A DNA stretch of 64,000 nt, from NCBI GenBank assembly GCA_023091665.1, contig JALJCQ010000001.1, positions 2,356,001 to 2,420,000 of the forward strand. The letters are read 5' to 3'. The DNA comes from Pythium myriotylum (taxonomy: Eukaryota; Oomycota; Peronosporomycetes; Pythiales; Pythiaceae). Positions 29,801 through 40,424 of the stretch are shown piece by piece; positions within the stretch are counted from its first letter, which is position 1, and the number at the start of each line of letters is the position of its first letter. Under the pieces are notes generated by a model, which had not been told where the DNA came from, ran no database searches, and was given only the letters and a program-made list of their open reading frames with translations. A program made the translations under genes and the position numbers.

Positions 29801-30777
29801 AACTCGATGGCTTCCTCTACGCTGCGCATCATCTTGGTTGAACCAAACGGCCGGATCACAAGCGAAAGATCCAAAAACTCGTCATTCCGAGACGATTCAT
29901 AGCCGCAAAAGCGGCATTGCACGTAATCCTTCATGGTCCCCTGGTACAAATCGTTGACGAGCGTTTCCGTGTCGGTTCCCTTGAATGACTTCTCCAGAGC
30001 GTCGAAGAGAACGCGGCACAACTCCTGGACGTCATGCTGCTGGAAAACGTCAGCTCCCGTCCACCCGAAGCTCTTGGTGAGGGCTTTAGTTGAGATCGAC
30101 TCCTGGGTGGTAGTCTCAAGCTTAGCAAAGAGTTTCTGAAGTTGGAACGGGATGTTGTCTTCTTCGTTCTCGTCATCGTCACCGAATTGCCACCGGTAGA
30201 GTCCAAGACGCAGTTCGGGTGTCATAAACATGGTCTGGAGCAGGGAGTTCATGTAGCACGTGGCTCCCTGGTTCGAGAGCCCGGTGAACGCGTTGCGGCT
30301 GCTTCGCGCCTTGTACTCTTTGCCGCTGAATGCCGGGCCGACGAGCGGTCCGACTGAAGCTGCGGCCGTGGGGGACGACGAGGCTGCGACGAGCGCGGTC
30401 GAAGACGCCCCGCCGGCTGCTGCCGAGTCGTAGAAGTAGTCGAAGCCGCCGTCGTCTTCGTCGTCCTTGGGGCGCGGCAGCTGCGAGAGCAGCGAGCCCA
30501 TGGCATGGCGGTGGGCCTCGGGTGGGTTGGGGTCGGAGAGGTTGTCGTGGAGCAGGTCGTCGTCGTCGTCGTCCGTGGCCGGCAGCGTGGCGTACTGCGC
30601 GCGACGGGCCGCGTCGTCCTGGACGTCCTGCTCGAGGTCGTCGCGGTCGCTGAGCTCGTCGCCGTCGCCGTCGTTGCCGTCCATGGAGCCGGGCGACGAG
30701 TGGAGACCGGCGTACAGAGACGGCGCAGGCGCCACGCGCGCGTCGTCGTCGTCGAACGCGGCGCTCGAGACTGCCAT
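26857..30777 (-). CDS. USP47: USP47-type ubiquitin carboxyl-terminal hydrolase
   Basis: A single-exon gene of 1306 residues if translation starts at 30777; the frame is open to an ATG at 31074, but that would overlap the neighbouring gene. A disordered acidic leader of about 160 residues precedes the C19 protease domain. The Cys box GLSNQGATCYMNSLLQTMF has the nucleophile at about Cys174, and the His box is HSGSALGGHYYAYIKS followed by WYDFNDSTV. YRWQFG, QQHDVQELCRVLFDALE and the CDRCQTKRDA zinc ribbon match USP47 rather than USP7. The C-terminal half holds ubiquitin-like folds. USP47 removes ubiquitin from DNA polymerase beta and other proteins in animals; the oomycete substrate is unknown. 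Confidence 0.88.
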   Translation of the reverse strand: MAVSSAAFDDDDARVAPAPSLYAGLHSSPGSMDGNDGDGDELSDRDDLEQDVQDDAARRAQYATLPATDDDDDDLLHDNLSDPNPPEAHRHAMGSLLSQLPRPKDDEDDGGFDYFYDSAAAGGASSTALVAASSSPTAAASVGPLVGPAFSGKEYKARSSRNAFTGLSNQGATCYMNSLLQTMFMTPELRLGLYRWQFGDDDENEEDNIPFQLQKLFAKLETTTQESISTKALTKSFGWTGADVFQQHDVQELCRVLFDALEKSFKGTDTETLVNDLYQGTMKDYVQCRFCGYESSRNDEFLDLSLVIRPFGSTKMMRSVEEAIEFFLKPEVLDGDNQWMCDRCQTKRDAIKGLKFSKLPYLLSLQLKRFDYDYMTDSRVKLHDQVTFPKYLDMNSYVHEEGSGVRGSFARKMSMERHELEGRSHVRDRRMSSMDESQPVVSFTDEEGLPVNGGGVGDTWGPGFDVNALIERSGPHVYELYSVLIHSGSALGGHYYAYIKSFETGKWYDFNDSTVSELSESEVKKAWGGNSNSGYGGRISYSTCAYMLMYRLVSRERNVNVTTKDAIPSYLLDRMRGEEERVRRQELERIEMAKKMLIKFYMKTNLKNKIEKSIHVYKTATIKEAHLIAHEAFEKELQGAMPLLENTRLRAYNDYTGLLSDTFDGREDRTLQQLQMYSSYQLYLEAKNAGEDWEPYESTKLQLYVRQFLLPQDEGKEGIKQESITVPDLSARHVQIADDANLESLLQVLAAKFAIPAGKKLRLLRKTGTSYTSTPVKVLNKDESPQTLKLRLRNDLHLVNVTEIYFELCDDLGAQSIAEEHFEREVNMIEVSVYHLDNLAEKIRIDRRETVRTLKTKIGERLGLSVDKFKILRGTHRAGIEIKTIDTTLYKLSIGQGHSVYALEGTPLATGEYLFRLMLHKPSSVSKKLSGAASTREGEPSVKSSPDDDELFDLEELVVKVSQDESDLEYVANIKVGEDMPVDEIRALAWSTLKEKGKIPDDGSIPAANIRLRDVLSTTLTRILVNGCTLKEASTSPVYEGRGVVAQILEEPETVGVGHHLIHVVYVDRSKWRFCKRRRFDLIVPREQVGDDGSTDDDEENDTVVDSSALAISSIGRSKTSASSTSSSWIPEQIALRLTIPPEQARFAVVTVDRDNYDICEIFKTDFDTWDRCMDSLRDRQHNYQLVVFVTDVDEHIASFSARERSAIQDFIIKKRDEASKVSERSYASYSSNYRKPKETGVVIRTKASKSSDNKGGSTASVGSAGKSSANGNGTLSIRSTKRKPAAATSDTDEEDDDDAGVNLYD

Positions 30778-31061
30778 AGCCGCTTCCTTCTCTCTCTTCC
30801 TTCGTCTGCGGGTCGACAATCTTGGCGGGGGTGGTTGAAGGGCATTGGGGCGAGGGGTTTCGAACTCTAACGTGATGTGACTTGGATTCGAGAAGTCAGG
30901 TTCGTAACATCTCGAGAGTGGACCACGCGGTGTTGGTGGTGTGGACCACAAAGGCCTACGTGGGTCTTTGGGTGTTGGGTCGGCTCTGGAGCTGTTCGAG
31001 CCATGTTCGCGCGCGGCCGATTGGAAGTCACGAGGTCGGATCGTGATTGACGGCAGCGTGG

Positions 31062-32359
31062 ATGCTCCAGCCACTGGACGAGGTGGAAGAGAAATTTGCT
31101 GCGTTGGACGACCCGCAGGCGGCGCTCGAGCCGGCTCCCTCCGCGACCACAGTCACAGCCACCGCGACGGACGACGCAGCCGCCGAAAGCGCCGGCGACT
31201 CGGACCACCTGCCCCACAAGAAGCGCCAGAAGAAGATGCCCACGGGCGCCAACGCCGTCTCCAAAGAACTTTCCGCGGAGCAAAAGGCGATCGTGAAAAT
31301 GAACGTCACGCGCGACGCGACGACCGAAGGATTCGTCAAGTGCTGCTACTGCGAGAAAGAGATCTCGAGCAAGAACGTCGACCGTTGGGCCTCCCACCTG
31401 CGCGGCTGCACCAAGGCGCCCGAGGAGGTCAAGGCCCAGATCCAGCCGTTCCGATCCACGCAAGCAGCAGTTCCCGGTGCAACAGGCACCGCGCCGTCGG
31501 CCACATCTGCCGTGCCTGGCGGTCTGTCGATACCTGCTCCATCGCTTGGACTTCACGCTGCCACTGTTGGTAGTCCCGCAACGACTGGCGTAAACTCGGC
31601 GCTTGCCGCCTCTGGCCAGCTCATGACTGGTGCTATGAGTGGAATCACGCCGGCTCTGACGTCCGGTTACAACGAGGTCTTCAAGGTCCACGTATCTAAG
31701 GACTACATGAAGTTCAATGCAGCGCACTTCATTGCCTACAAGGGATTCCGCGAGCGCCTCCATGGCCACAACTACCGTGTGGCTGTGACGATCACTGGAA
31801 CGGTAGGGTCAGATGGATACGTTGTGGACTTCGGCGAGATCAAGAAGATTGCTCGTGTGATCTGCAAGGATCTGAACGAGTCGTTTCTCGTTCCCATGAA
31901 CAGTGACGCGCTTAAGGTACTTCGGCGTTTTGGGTCCTTCACATGGTGCTCTGGCTAATGGCTTTTTTTCTATTAGATCACGTTCGACGGAACGAACGTA
32001 CACATTGTGACGGAAGACAATGCCAAGTTCAGGTGAGTGGACAGGTTCTCGTTGTCGCCAGGGTGCGATGTCCTGATTTTATGTTCCCAGCTTCCCGAAA
32101 TCGGACTGCTCCTTGCTGCCGATTATCCATTCGTCTGCAGAAGAGCTCGCTATCTACATCGTACGTTGAGTGGCATCTCTTTATCTCGTCGTAATTCGAA
32201 AGTGCTAACCTCGAACGTGATCTCATACAGAGCAACCAGATCATTGAAGCGTTCACGGTCGTTGCTCTTCTCGAGCGAAACGTGCGCAAGCTGGAAGTTA
32301 GCATCTCCGAGGCCCACATGCAGATGGCTTCCTACGAGCGCTCGATCTTGCCTAGTTAG
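31062..32359 (+). CDS. BED-type zinc finger fused to a PTPS-III-like 6-pyruvoyltetrahydropterin synthase
   Basis: Four exons (31062-31916, 31977-32032, 32091-32160, 32231-32359) give 369 residues. A BED-like finger lies at Cys94, Cys97, His112 and Cys116. A Ser/Ala/Pro linker of about 80 residues leads to a pterin synthase domain (from about 205). Zinc ligands are His222 (FNAAHF), His234 and His236 (LHGHNY). The catalytic Cys of classical PTPS is replaced by Glu231 in ExxHGH, the mark of PTPS-III. That form, known from Plasmodium, makes 6-hydroxymethyl-dihydropterin and bypasses dihydroneopterin aldolase in folate synthesis. GYVVDFGEIKK and the late Glu in QIIEAFTVV also fit. The gene is divergent from USP47. 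Confidence 0.8.
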
Positions 32360-32530
32360 ACCTGCCAGTCCCTCCGAAGAGACTGCCAATCTTTCCACAA
32401 TACCATTTCCGCTGCTTCACCTCCGAAATATCGGAAATTAGTACATCGCTTGACGTGGACCACACCGCGTAGAGCTGCTCTTGTTGGCCGCAGCCTGCTT
32501 TATCGTTGATCATCATCACGGAACTCGCCG

Positions 32531-33328
32531 ATGCTCGCTCGCTCGCTCCTGCGCTCCGCTGCCGCGGCCTCCAAGACGCCGATGGCCTCGGCCGTCGCCA
32601 ACGCCTCCACTGGCGGCGTTGCCCGCTTCAGCAGCGACTCGACGGTGAGTCGTGGCCAGATTCCAGAGGTTCCAGCGAGGTCGGACTGATGGCTGGGCGC
32701 GTTCTTAGATGCACGGCACGACGATTCTCTGTGTGCGTAAGGAAGGAAAGGTCTGCGTGATCGGCGACGGACAAGTGTCGTTGGGACACACGGTCGTCAA
32801 GCCCAACGCTAAGAAGGTGCGCCGCATCAACGAGAACATCGTCGCAGGCTTTGCCGGTTCGACGGCCGACGCCTTCACGCTGATGGAGCGTCTTGAGAGC
32901 AAACTCGAGGAATACCCTGGCCAGCTCACGCGCGCCTGCGTCGAACTCGCGAAAGCTTGGCGAACAGACAAGTATCTGCGCCACCTGGAGGCAATCCTCA
33001 TTGTCTCGGACAGCAAGCAGTCCTATACTCTGACGGGTAATGGAGACGTTGTCGAGCCCCACGACGGCATCATCGGCATCGGCTCAGGCGGCACCTATGC
33101 TCTCGGTACGATCTTTCATCGACATCTCTGCGAATGTCTGTGATGATGTCTCTCACTACTTGAACCCCTGTTGCAGCCGCTGCTCGAGCTTTGATTGACC
33201 AGCCAAACCTTGACGCTGAGCAAATTGGCCGCAAGGCGATGCAAATTGCGGCAGATATTTGCGTGTACACAAACCACAACTTTGTGTGCGAGATCTTGGA
33301 GGACAAGCCCGAGGAGAAGAAGGACTAA
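32531..33328 (+). CDS. HSLV: Mitochondrial HslV-type protease subunit
   Basis: Three exons (32531-32644, 32709-33105, 33177-33328) give 220 residues. The first exon is a mitochondrial presequence ([17 protein letters not shown]). The second starts [11 protein letters not shown], where processing should expose Thr42 as the N-terminal nucleophile. [45 protein letters not shown] and the AAARALID region are typical HslV. The peptidase forms a double hexamer capped by the ATPase HslU; HslU is not in this window. HslVU in mitochondria is known from several protist lineages and is a bacterial-type inheritance. Confidence 0.93.
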
Positions 33329-33607
33329 AGGGTACTAGGATAAGGGCGAAAATGAGATAGATAGATCGTTGATTGCTATTTCATACAGCCCAATGCGAAG
33401 GAAGGAAAGCGATGGAAGTGGTGCGACAAGTAGCTTCGGCACGCAACCACTTGGATCAGTGGGTGGGTCGTGAGCACGTCGTACGCACTGTCGTCTCATC
33501 GGTGGCAACCTCTAGCAATCGTCTTTGCCGAATAAAAAATCTCATTCCTTCAATCACCGGGGTTCGTCATCTTGAGTTTGATCTGCTGAGCCAAGCAGAT
33601 AGCCCAC

Positions 33608-35013
33608 TTAGATATTGTTGGCAATGACTGTGTTGTACTTGTCGATGTTGCGCTTGAGGATATCTTCTAATGGGCCCATGACACGCTTGAAGGTCTTTCG
33701 GTCCAGTGTGAGACACTTCACAGTGCCCTTTGCCACCACCGTCGCTTGGCGCGGTCGTGTTGTCAACAGAGCGATTTCACCGAAGTAGGCACCACAAGTA
33801 AGATCGCCCATGATGACTGGGGGCTCGTCTGGGTTCAATTGTTTAGAGCACACTGCCACACCCTCTTCAATGATGTAAAACATGTTCCCTTCATCACCTT
33901 GCGTGATAATCACCTCTCCATCCGAGAAGACCTCTGTCTTCAATGCGTCGGCTACGGTCAATCGCTCGTACTCACTCAAAGACTCGAGAAGTGGGACTCG
34001 CTCGATAAAGCCCTTGTGAGCCTCTCGCTTCTTCAGAGTTGTCTCCATGATGATGTACTTGAACGTTTGGCGGTCCAACGCCCAGGCTTTCGATTTCTCG
34101 ACAGCCTTTACAGTTGCCGCGCGCGGTGCATTATACATGAGGGCAAGTTCGCCGAAAGACATGGATGTTGTGCACTGAACATAATCAAACTTGGGTTAGA
34201 AAGGTAATGTACCAAACACACACCCAGGATTCTCACCGTTTGGACCAAAACATCGTCCTTGTACACCTCACATACACCGCTTTCAAGGATGTAGAAGTTG
34301 TCCCCATCGTCTCCCTGTTTGATGATAATGTCGCCCGCCTCAAAGTCCTTGGGGAAGATAGCATCGAGAACGATTTGCAGCTGCTTCTCATCAAGTGACT
34401 TGAAAAGGATGTTTTCCGCGACCATGCGGGTGATCTGTTGGCGCTCGCTGTCGGACTTGGGATGGACGACTCGCTCGAACGTCTTAGCACTACGCACAGT
34501 ATGTGTTTAGTGGAAAGTCAAACCAACCCAGTCCGAGTGGGAAGGGCAACCAACCTAGACGGATCGATTGTCTCGGCCGACACGGACGTTCTTCGCCCCT
34601 TGACAACCGGTTTCGGCGGTTCCGGCTTGTCGCGGATCTCGCCGACTGCGTCGCCGTCCTCGTCATCTTCGCTCTCGGACTCGTCCGAGTGGTGGTCTGT
34701 TTCCAAGCACCACGCAGTCAACAAACCATGCCCCTTCGGTGGATCTTGCGCGCCAAGCCTTACTGGTGTGTGGGTGGTGGTGCGACGCCGCGGGGTCGGC
34801 CTCTTTGCTCGCCGCAGTTGGCTGCGAGAAGGACTTTTTCTTGGGCAGAGCTTGCTCGGGGTAGTTGGACTGGAGGTACTGGATGATGTGGCTGATGGGG
34901 TTCTCAGGCTTGGCGAGCAAGAGCGACTCGACGAGGTTAATGAAGAGCGTGTTGATGCCTTTCTTCTGCAGGTAGTCCTGCAGCTCCTGCTGCACGCCCT
35001 CGGCGTCCGTCAT
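33608..35013 (-). CDS. PKAR: cAMP-dependent protein kinase regulatory subunit (RII-like)
   Basis: Four exons, 35013-34764, 34696-34555, 34489-34237 and 34174-33608, give 403 residues. An RIIa-type dimerisation and docking helix is at residues 1-45 (LQDYLQKKGINTLFINLVES). A His/Asp/Glu-rich linker and the inhibitor site RRTSVS follow, with a phosphorylatable Ser121, which makes it RII-like. The last 270 residues are two cyclic-nucleotide-binding domains. Their phosphate cassettes read FGELALMYNAPRAATV and FGEIALLTTRPRQATV, both with the Glu and Arg that bind cyclic nucleotide. It should hold the PKA catalytic subunit inactive until cAMP binds. Note that the preferred ligand may not be cAMP in every protist. 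Confidence 0.93.
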
Positions 35014-35451
35014 GGCGCTCGCGCTCGCGTTGGCTTCTGGTCGATGGAAAACGCCGCGCCCCTGGAGTTACGCGGATTCTCGTTGGCTCTTCGTTTTTTC
35101 GTTTTTTCCGTTCAACGACGTTTCCGCAGTTTTATATTTCAGAAACATTTCGACACGGACCTGAAACGTACTCTTGGAAACGGATATTTTTCAAGATAAG
35201 AAGAGATGCATTATGCGAATTAGTTGTAGTACATATGAGAGAGACCCTTCAAATGGTATAAAGTACCGATATCTTCCAAACATTCTATAGATAGGTTTTG
35301 GCTGCTGCGTCAGATGGAAAGAAATCTCAGGAACTGACCGTTTACAGGACCCTCTGCACGAATAGCGTGTACCACACTAACTTTGCAGCTCGCCACCAGC
35401 CAATCCAGCAGCAGCAAGTGAAAAGCAACTTGATCTCGCCACTAGCGCACC

Positions 35452-36557
35452 ATGGCGCCGACTGCAGGTGCGCTCGCTCTCTTCTCGCTAGCGCTCGCAG
35501 GAAGTACGATTGCTGAGCGCGCGATCACTGCCTCCAGGCACACGTCTCCGCTTCAAAAAGTCCAACTCTAAGAACCAAAAGCCGCACAAGAAAGTGCCTT
35601 CGCTCAAGAACCGGATCCGGGCGCTCGAGCGATTTCTCAAGCGCGGCGGCGTACGTTGCCTAGACGAAGCAGGTCTGCTATTTGACTCTGACAGTTATTG
35701 ATTGATCAGAATGTGGACGACGAAACACGTGCGGCCAAGACAAAGGAACTGCAGCAGCTGCAACATGAGGTGCGTCAATCGATCTTTATTCGTTGGAGTT
35801 GAATGACTAAGGACTACTTGCGGTAATAGCGAGAGCAAAAAGAGCGGATCGAAGAAGAGAAGAAGAATGCTGAAAAGTACAAGAAGGTGAGCTTGACAGA
35901 CCTGCTGGGGATTGCGATGGCGCTTACAGAGTACTCATGGATGCCGCAGCCTCGATTCTTTGAGCGAGTGAAGCTTATGCGAAAGCTGAAGAAAGCACAA
36001 GCAAAGCTTGATGCTACGACAGACAAGAAACAGAAGCGCGAATGCGAAAAAGAGTATGAGCGCGTCCGCCATGATCTCATGTACATCTATTACTACCCCA
36101 AGACGGAGCAATACCTGTCGCTGTTCCCGACCAAGCCACACTCGGAAGATGGGCTCAAGAGGTAAGTGTTGGGTCTTTCCACGGAGCCTGCGTACGCTTA
36201 GTTGACATGTCCAATATTAGACAAGATGAACTGCGCAAGGCTGCGATCGCTCGCTTCGAAGAAGAACAACCGATGGATGCGTTTCACAAATTCTGCTATG
36301 CAGACGGGAATGCCGCTCACGCCGCGGATGCCGCTGCCGTTCTCAAGGTCAAAAAGCCGTCGAAAGAAGACGAGAAAAAGAAACTCAAGAAGAAGCACAA
36401 GAAGGAAAGGCAATCAGCTGACGACCACCAAGAGCCAAGCAAGAAGAAACAGAAGAAAGAGGCTCGAGTGCTTGCTGACGAGGATGATGTTGAAGTTGAA
36501 GTCTCCGCTAGCGATAAGAACGATAGCGAGGACGAAGAGGACGACTTCTTCCTGTAG
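35452..36557 (+). CDS. EFG1: rRNA-processing protein EFG1
   Basis: Six small exons (35452-35467, 35538-35650, 35710-35769, 35830-35886, 35950-36161, 36221-36557) give 264 residues. The EFG1 domain runs from the start: VPSLKNRIRALERFLKRGG, a Glu/Lys helix, RFFERVKLMRKLKKAQ, and DLMYIYYYPKTEQYLSLFP. The last 90 residues are Lys-rich then acidic (DSEDEEDDFFL), typical of nucleolar proteins. EFG1 acts in early processing of the 18S rRNA precursor in the nucleolus. The first exon is only 16 nt of coding sequence. Exon 5 start (after CCGCAG at 35949) was chosen because it keeps both frame and the usual intron size. Confidence 0.85.
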
Positions 36558-36818
36558 TGAAAGTGTTAGTGCACTTTCAATCCCGTATAGATTCTTTATC
36601 TCTCATACAAGCGACACGAGATGCAGTTTACAGGTACTTCACGATAGTGTGCAGAATGTCGAGCAAAAATGCACTTTCCGATGCACAAGTCAAAATGATC
36701 TCGATCTCGCAAGCAATTGTCTATCATTCGTTCTCTTTCGAGACAGCTCTAAAGAGCTGACAATGGCTGGCGATGGATGAATAAAACGCGCAACATCTGC
36801 TGCGTCATCTTTTCAATC

Positions 36819-39800
36819 TCAAATGAGAATTGACAATGATGACGAGTTCTCCACTTCGCTTAGATGAGTGTCGGCAATCATTTCTGCTTCGTTTCGAGAT
36901 GCGGCCGCAAGCGCATTCATGTTGGTGAAGCTAAACGATCGAAAGGCTTCATTAAGCTCAGACTCGTCGGGTGGTCCATTGTACATGCCGCTTGGAAATT
37001 TCAGGTTATTCTCGCCACGCAAATGATGAGTAAAACTGGTCTCGCTAGCGGCCAAGCTTGGGTCCTGATCTGTTTTAAAGCTGCTGTCCACGAAGTCTTT
37101 GTCATCAGGCACAGCAACTCGAACAGAGCGATCGGCAACCAGAGCACCAAGAGAGTTCATCAAGTGCTCATCCGACTCCGCGGCAGAAGGCTCACCGGCG
37201 AGACAAAGACTATCCTCTCCAGCACCTGGCTCGGACTGTACATCAATTGCACTGCTGTCTACCGACTGAGCGTCGAAGTCAAACTCCTCATCATCGATGA
37301 AAATATCAGTTAAGTTCCGGTTGTTGAAGTAGCTCGTATCATTTGGACCCTCAAGAGTAGGAACAAATGGTGGTGTTGATTCCAGCAGCGTGTCCCAATC
37401 AATACCTCGAAAGAAAGGATGCTGACGAAGTCCTTCCCATCCTAGTCGCTTGGAAGGATCAGGTTCGAGTAATCGATTGATCAAGTCGATGGATTCGTCA
37501 GATAGACACTTGTCACCGTCCGGCCATAAAATTTGCCGCTCCAAAATGTTGTTGAAGATGGCTTCGACCGTCTCGTCATTAAATGGAGGGAAGCCAACGA
37601 GCATTTCGTACAGAATTACACCAAGCGCCCAGTAATCAACAGGGGGGCCATGGGGCTCGTTTAAAATGATCTCTGGGCTCAAGTAGTCCGGAGTCCCACA
37701 ACGTCCGTATGTGTGGGAGTACGCTCGTCTCTTCTTGGTGTGCCGTTTTGGACGCGATGAACTGAGTAAATCCAGGCTGAATTCATCGTCAAACTCCAGA
37801 TCTTCTGGATGACGTATCCGCCGAGATTCGTCCTGAACCACTGGCGTCATCTCACTTCCATCCCACTCTCCAACAGGTTCTTCGCCATCCGGACTTTCAC
37901 TTTCTGAGTCACTCATACTCACACCTTCCTCTGATAGCCCGAAGTCTGTAAGCTTCACGTCGAAAAACGAAACGTTAGCAACTGGTGTAACTGATTCATC
38001 GATACATCACTGCACCTTGATGTGACCACTCGACGAGATCAGGATGTTGTCTGGCTTTAAGTCCCTGCACAGTATGATTTGCTCAAATCAAAACTGAAGG
38101 CGTGACGCTCAATCAATGACTCCGCACCGGTGAACGCATCCTTTCATGTGGAGATGATTCAAAGCAAGTGCGACTTCGGCAATATAGACTCGAGCCACCT
38201 GGACCGAGATACGTCGTTTTATTTAGTGCACGTCGCCCGTGAACAATTTTCAATACCTTACCTGTTCTTCGAGCTGCACTATACACTCGAGAAGAGACAT
38301 GAAATCACCTCCGGGGAGATACTCCATCACGAGAAACAAGTTCCTCCTACGAATACAAGAGGTTAGAAATGCTTCCGCATTATTCAACTTTCTCGCCCAC
38401 ATTACTTGGTCTGAAATGTCCAAAAAAGCTTGACGACAAATGGACTCTCGACGCTGACAAGAATATCTCTCTCAGTCTCGATGTGTTGGATCTGTACTCG
38501 TGTGCATGCCATCGACCATAAGATTCTCTAGTCCCGCATAGCTCAAAGAGGTTAACGATGATACCTGTTTCTTTCGCAGAACATGCTCTTTCGCCAGGAC
38601 TTTAATTGCGTATTGGTCACCAGTCGTCTTTTTCCTCGCGAGGTACACCTTGCCGAAGGCGCCTTTAGATATCGGCTTGACAATACGGAAGTCTCTAATC
38701 GTCACTCGACACGCACTTGGACGACGAATGCTAGATAGCGGAGCGGAGACGTTCTCAAATTCCTCTAAAGATTTTGTGCGTTGAAATGGGGCGCGGCCAT
38801 CACTTGTTCCTTGCTGAAGTAATACTTTTTGTGTTTGGCGCATCTTGCTCATTTTTGCGTGTATAAGGTTTCGAATCCTGTGGCAATATTTTATTCCCCT
38901 CTCCACCGCAAAATTCGATGTTTCTGTTGGTTCTTGCTGTCGAATGCGATCCAGAATCTTGATCAACCGAGAGCACAGTGCGAATGACTCGACTTGCGAA
39001 ACATCGCATGATGAAGCTTGAATCGCAATCACGCGGAGCGCGTTGTAGAAATGTAGCGCCTCGTGGTGAAAGTATGAACGTAAGGCTTCCGATTCCAGGT
39101 TCGCTTGTATGGAGGTTGCAAGTCGAGCCAGAGCGTTATTTATTTGGTCTGCCTCCAGCTCGAAGCGCCGTGACATTACGCAATAATTCGTGTGCTCGTC
39201 AAGGCTCCAGGCGTCAATCTTGCACTCGCAGAGTTTGCAAACGACCAAGGACTGTTCACAGCGACGGAATCGGACGGAAAGCGGCCGATTTGTGTACTGA
39301 AGCATGTCCAGTACTTCTTCCGGGAGTAATTTAGAAACTTCGCGACCATTGATCGCATCTACGATAAGTCCACGCGTGATGGTCGCACCAGGTGGAATCT
39401 GCAGGATGTTCCTGGACCACGACCCTGCCTGGACGCTCTTGATCATGACCTGACGTCGTGTGTCGTTGATGACAAACTCAAGACCCAGAAATCCGTCGCC
39501 GAACTTGGCTTCGAACGTGTCGTTCCTGGTCATGCTCGCTAGGCTTGCGAGCTCCACCGTATCCGCACCTTGTGGAACAAGATTCAACGCGAGAGGCGAC
39601 ATCGTACCCGTTCCATCACTGTCGCCTGCGAATTCCATTTCAGCGAGAGAGTCACTGGACCCTCGGGTGGTACGTCGCAACTGGTGTCTTTCAAGCCGCC
39701 CACGAACATCGCCGAAGCCACGCGGACTACGTCCGTACCTCCTTGCGCTGCCCGTGCCCCCTGCGCTCCCCAATCCACTCGGAGTCGTCGCGCTGTATGG

Positions 39801-40424
39801 CGGGATGTTGAGGCTGAACTGACGCAGCAGCTTTCGTGGGGCGATCTCCTGTTGGAGCTCTTCGTTAAGCAGCTCCATGGCACCACCGAGGAGTCCTTGC
39901 GACGGCCTTCGATGGCGACTGTGCTCCTCAGTCTCGGTCGAGCCACGATCCGTCGAAGGGAACACGTCTGCGTCGCCGCCACTACTGCCGCTGAGCTCGA
40001 GCGAGTCTTCGCCCTCGCTATGACCTGTTAAAACCGACATCCCTTGCGAGCAGCCGCGGTCGTCAGCGACCTGGGTCTCGTCCTCGTGCGAGGGCTCGAT
40101 CTTCTTGCGCGGAGCTGGGACGCCGTCGGCTGAAGGGTGCGCACGTCGCTTGCGCGTGCTCGCGGCGCCGGCCTCGCTTCCTATCCTGCTCTGCCGTCGC
40201 TGGCCGCGGTGCTCGTCGGCCACGGGGGGATGTCCTCCGCTTCCTCTCGGGTGTCTGCGCCTTGGTGCCCCCTCCGCTGCGTCGGTCGAAGGAGGATCCT
40301 TCCGGCAGCGTAATCGCGTGGGCAGCTCAGCCACGAAGGAAAAGTTTACGGGCAGCCTCGACCGACCGGATCCGCTTGTTCGCTGGAGACAGTCGCGCAG
40401 GATCCAAAGGTCGAGCGAGGACAA
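36819..40424 (-). CDS. AGC protein kinase with N-terminal PDZ and IRE-type zinc finger (IRE/Rim15/MAST family)
   Basis: Six exons, 40424-38565, 38491-38406, 38346-38262, 38198-38128, 38064-38016 and 37952-36819, give 1094 residues. After 300 disordered residues come a PDZ domain (about 303-387), a zinc finger with Cys396, Cys399, His411 and Cys415 like that of plant IRE kinases, a helical region, and the kinase from about 585. Kinase motifs are GAFGKVYLA, AIKVL, HRDLKPDNIL, TDFGLSEEG and GTPDYLSPEI. DFG and the APE-like SPE are about 85 residues apart, a long acidic insert as in Greatwall, Rim15 and IRE. Such kinases control nutrient response, growth polarity or mitotic entry. The first ATG is uncertain. 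Confidence 0.83.

Noticed and set aside
30778..31074. Upstream start for the USP47 gene at 31074
   Set aside because: It would overlap the start of the BED-PTPS gene (ATG 31062) and adds only low-complexity sequence; 30777 leaves a sensible divergent promoter.
38860..38890. TTCGAATCC tract resembling a tRNA T-arm
   Set aside because: It lies within the conserved coding exon of the AGC kinase and no cloverleaf partners surround it.
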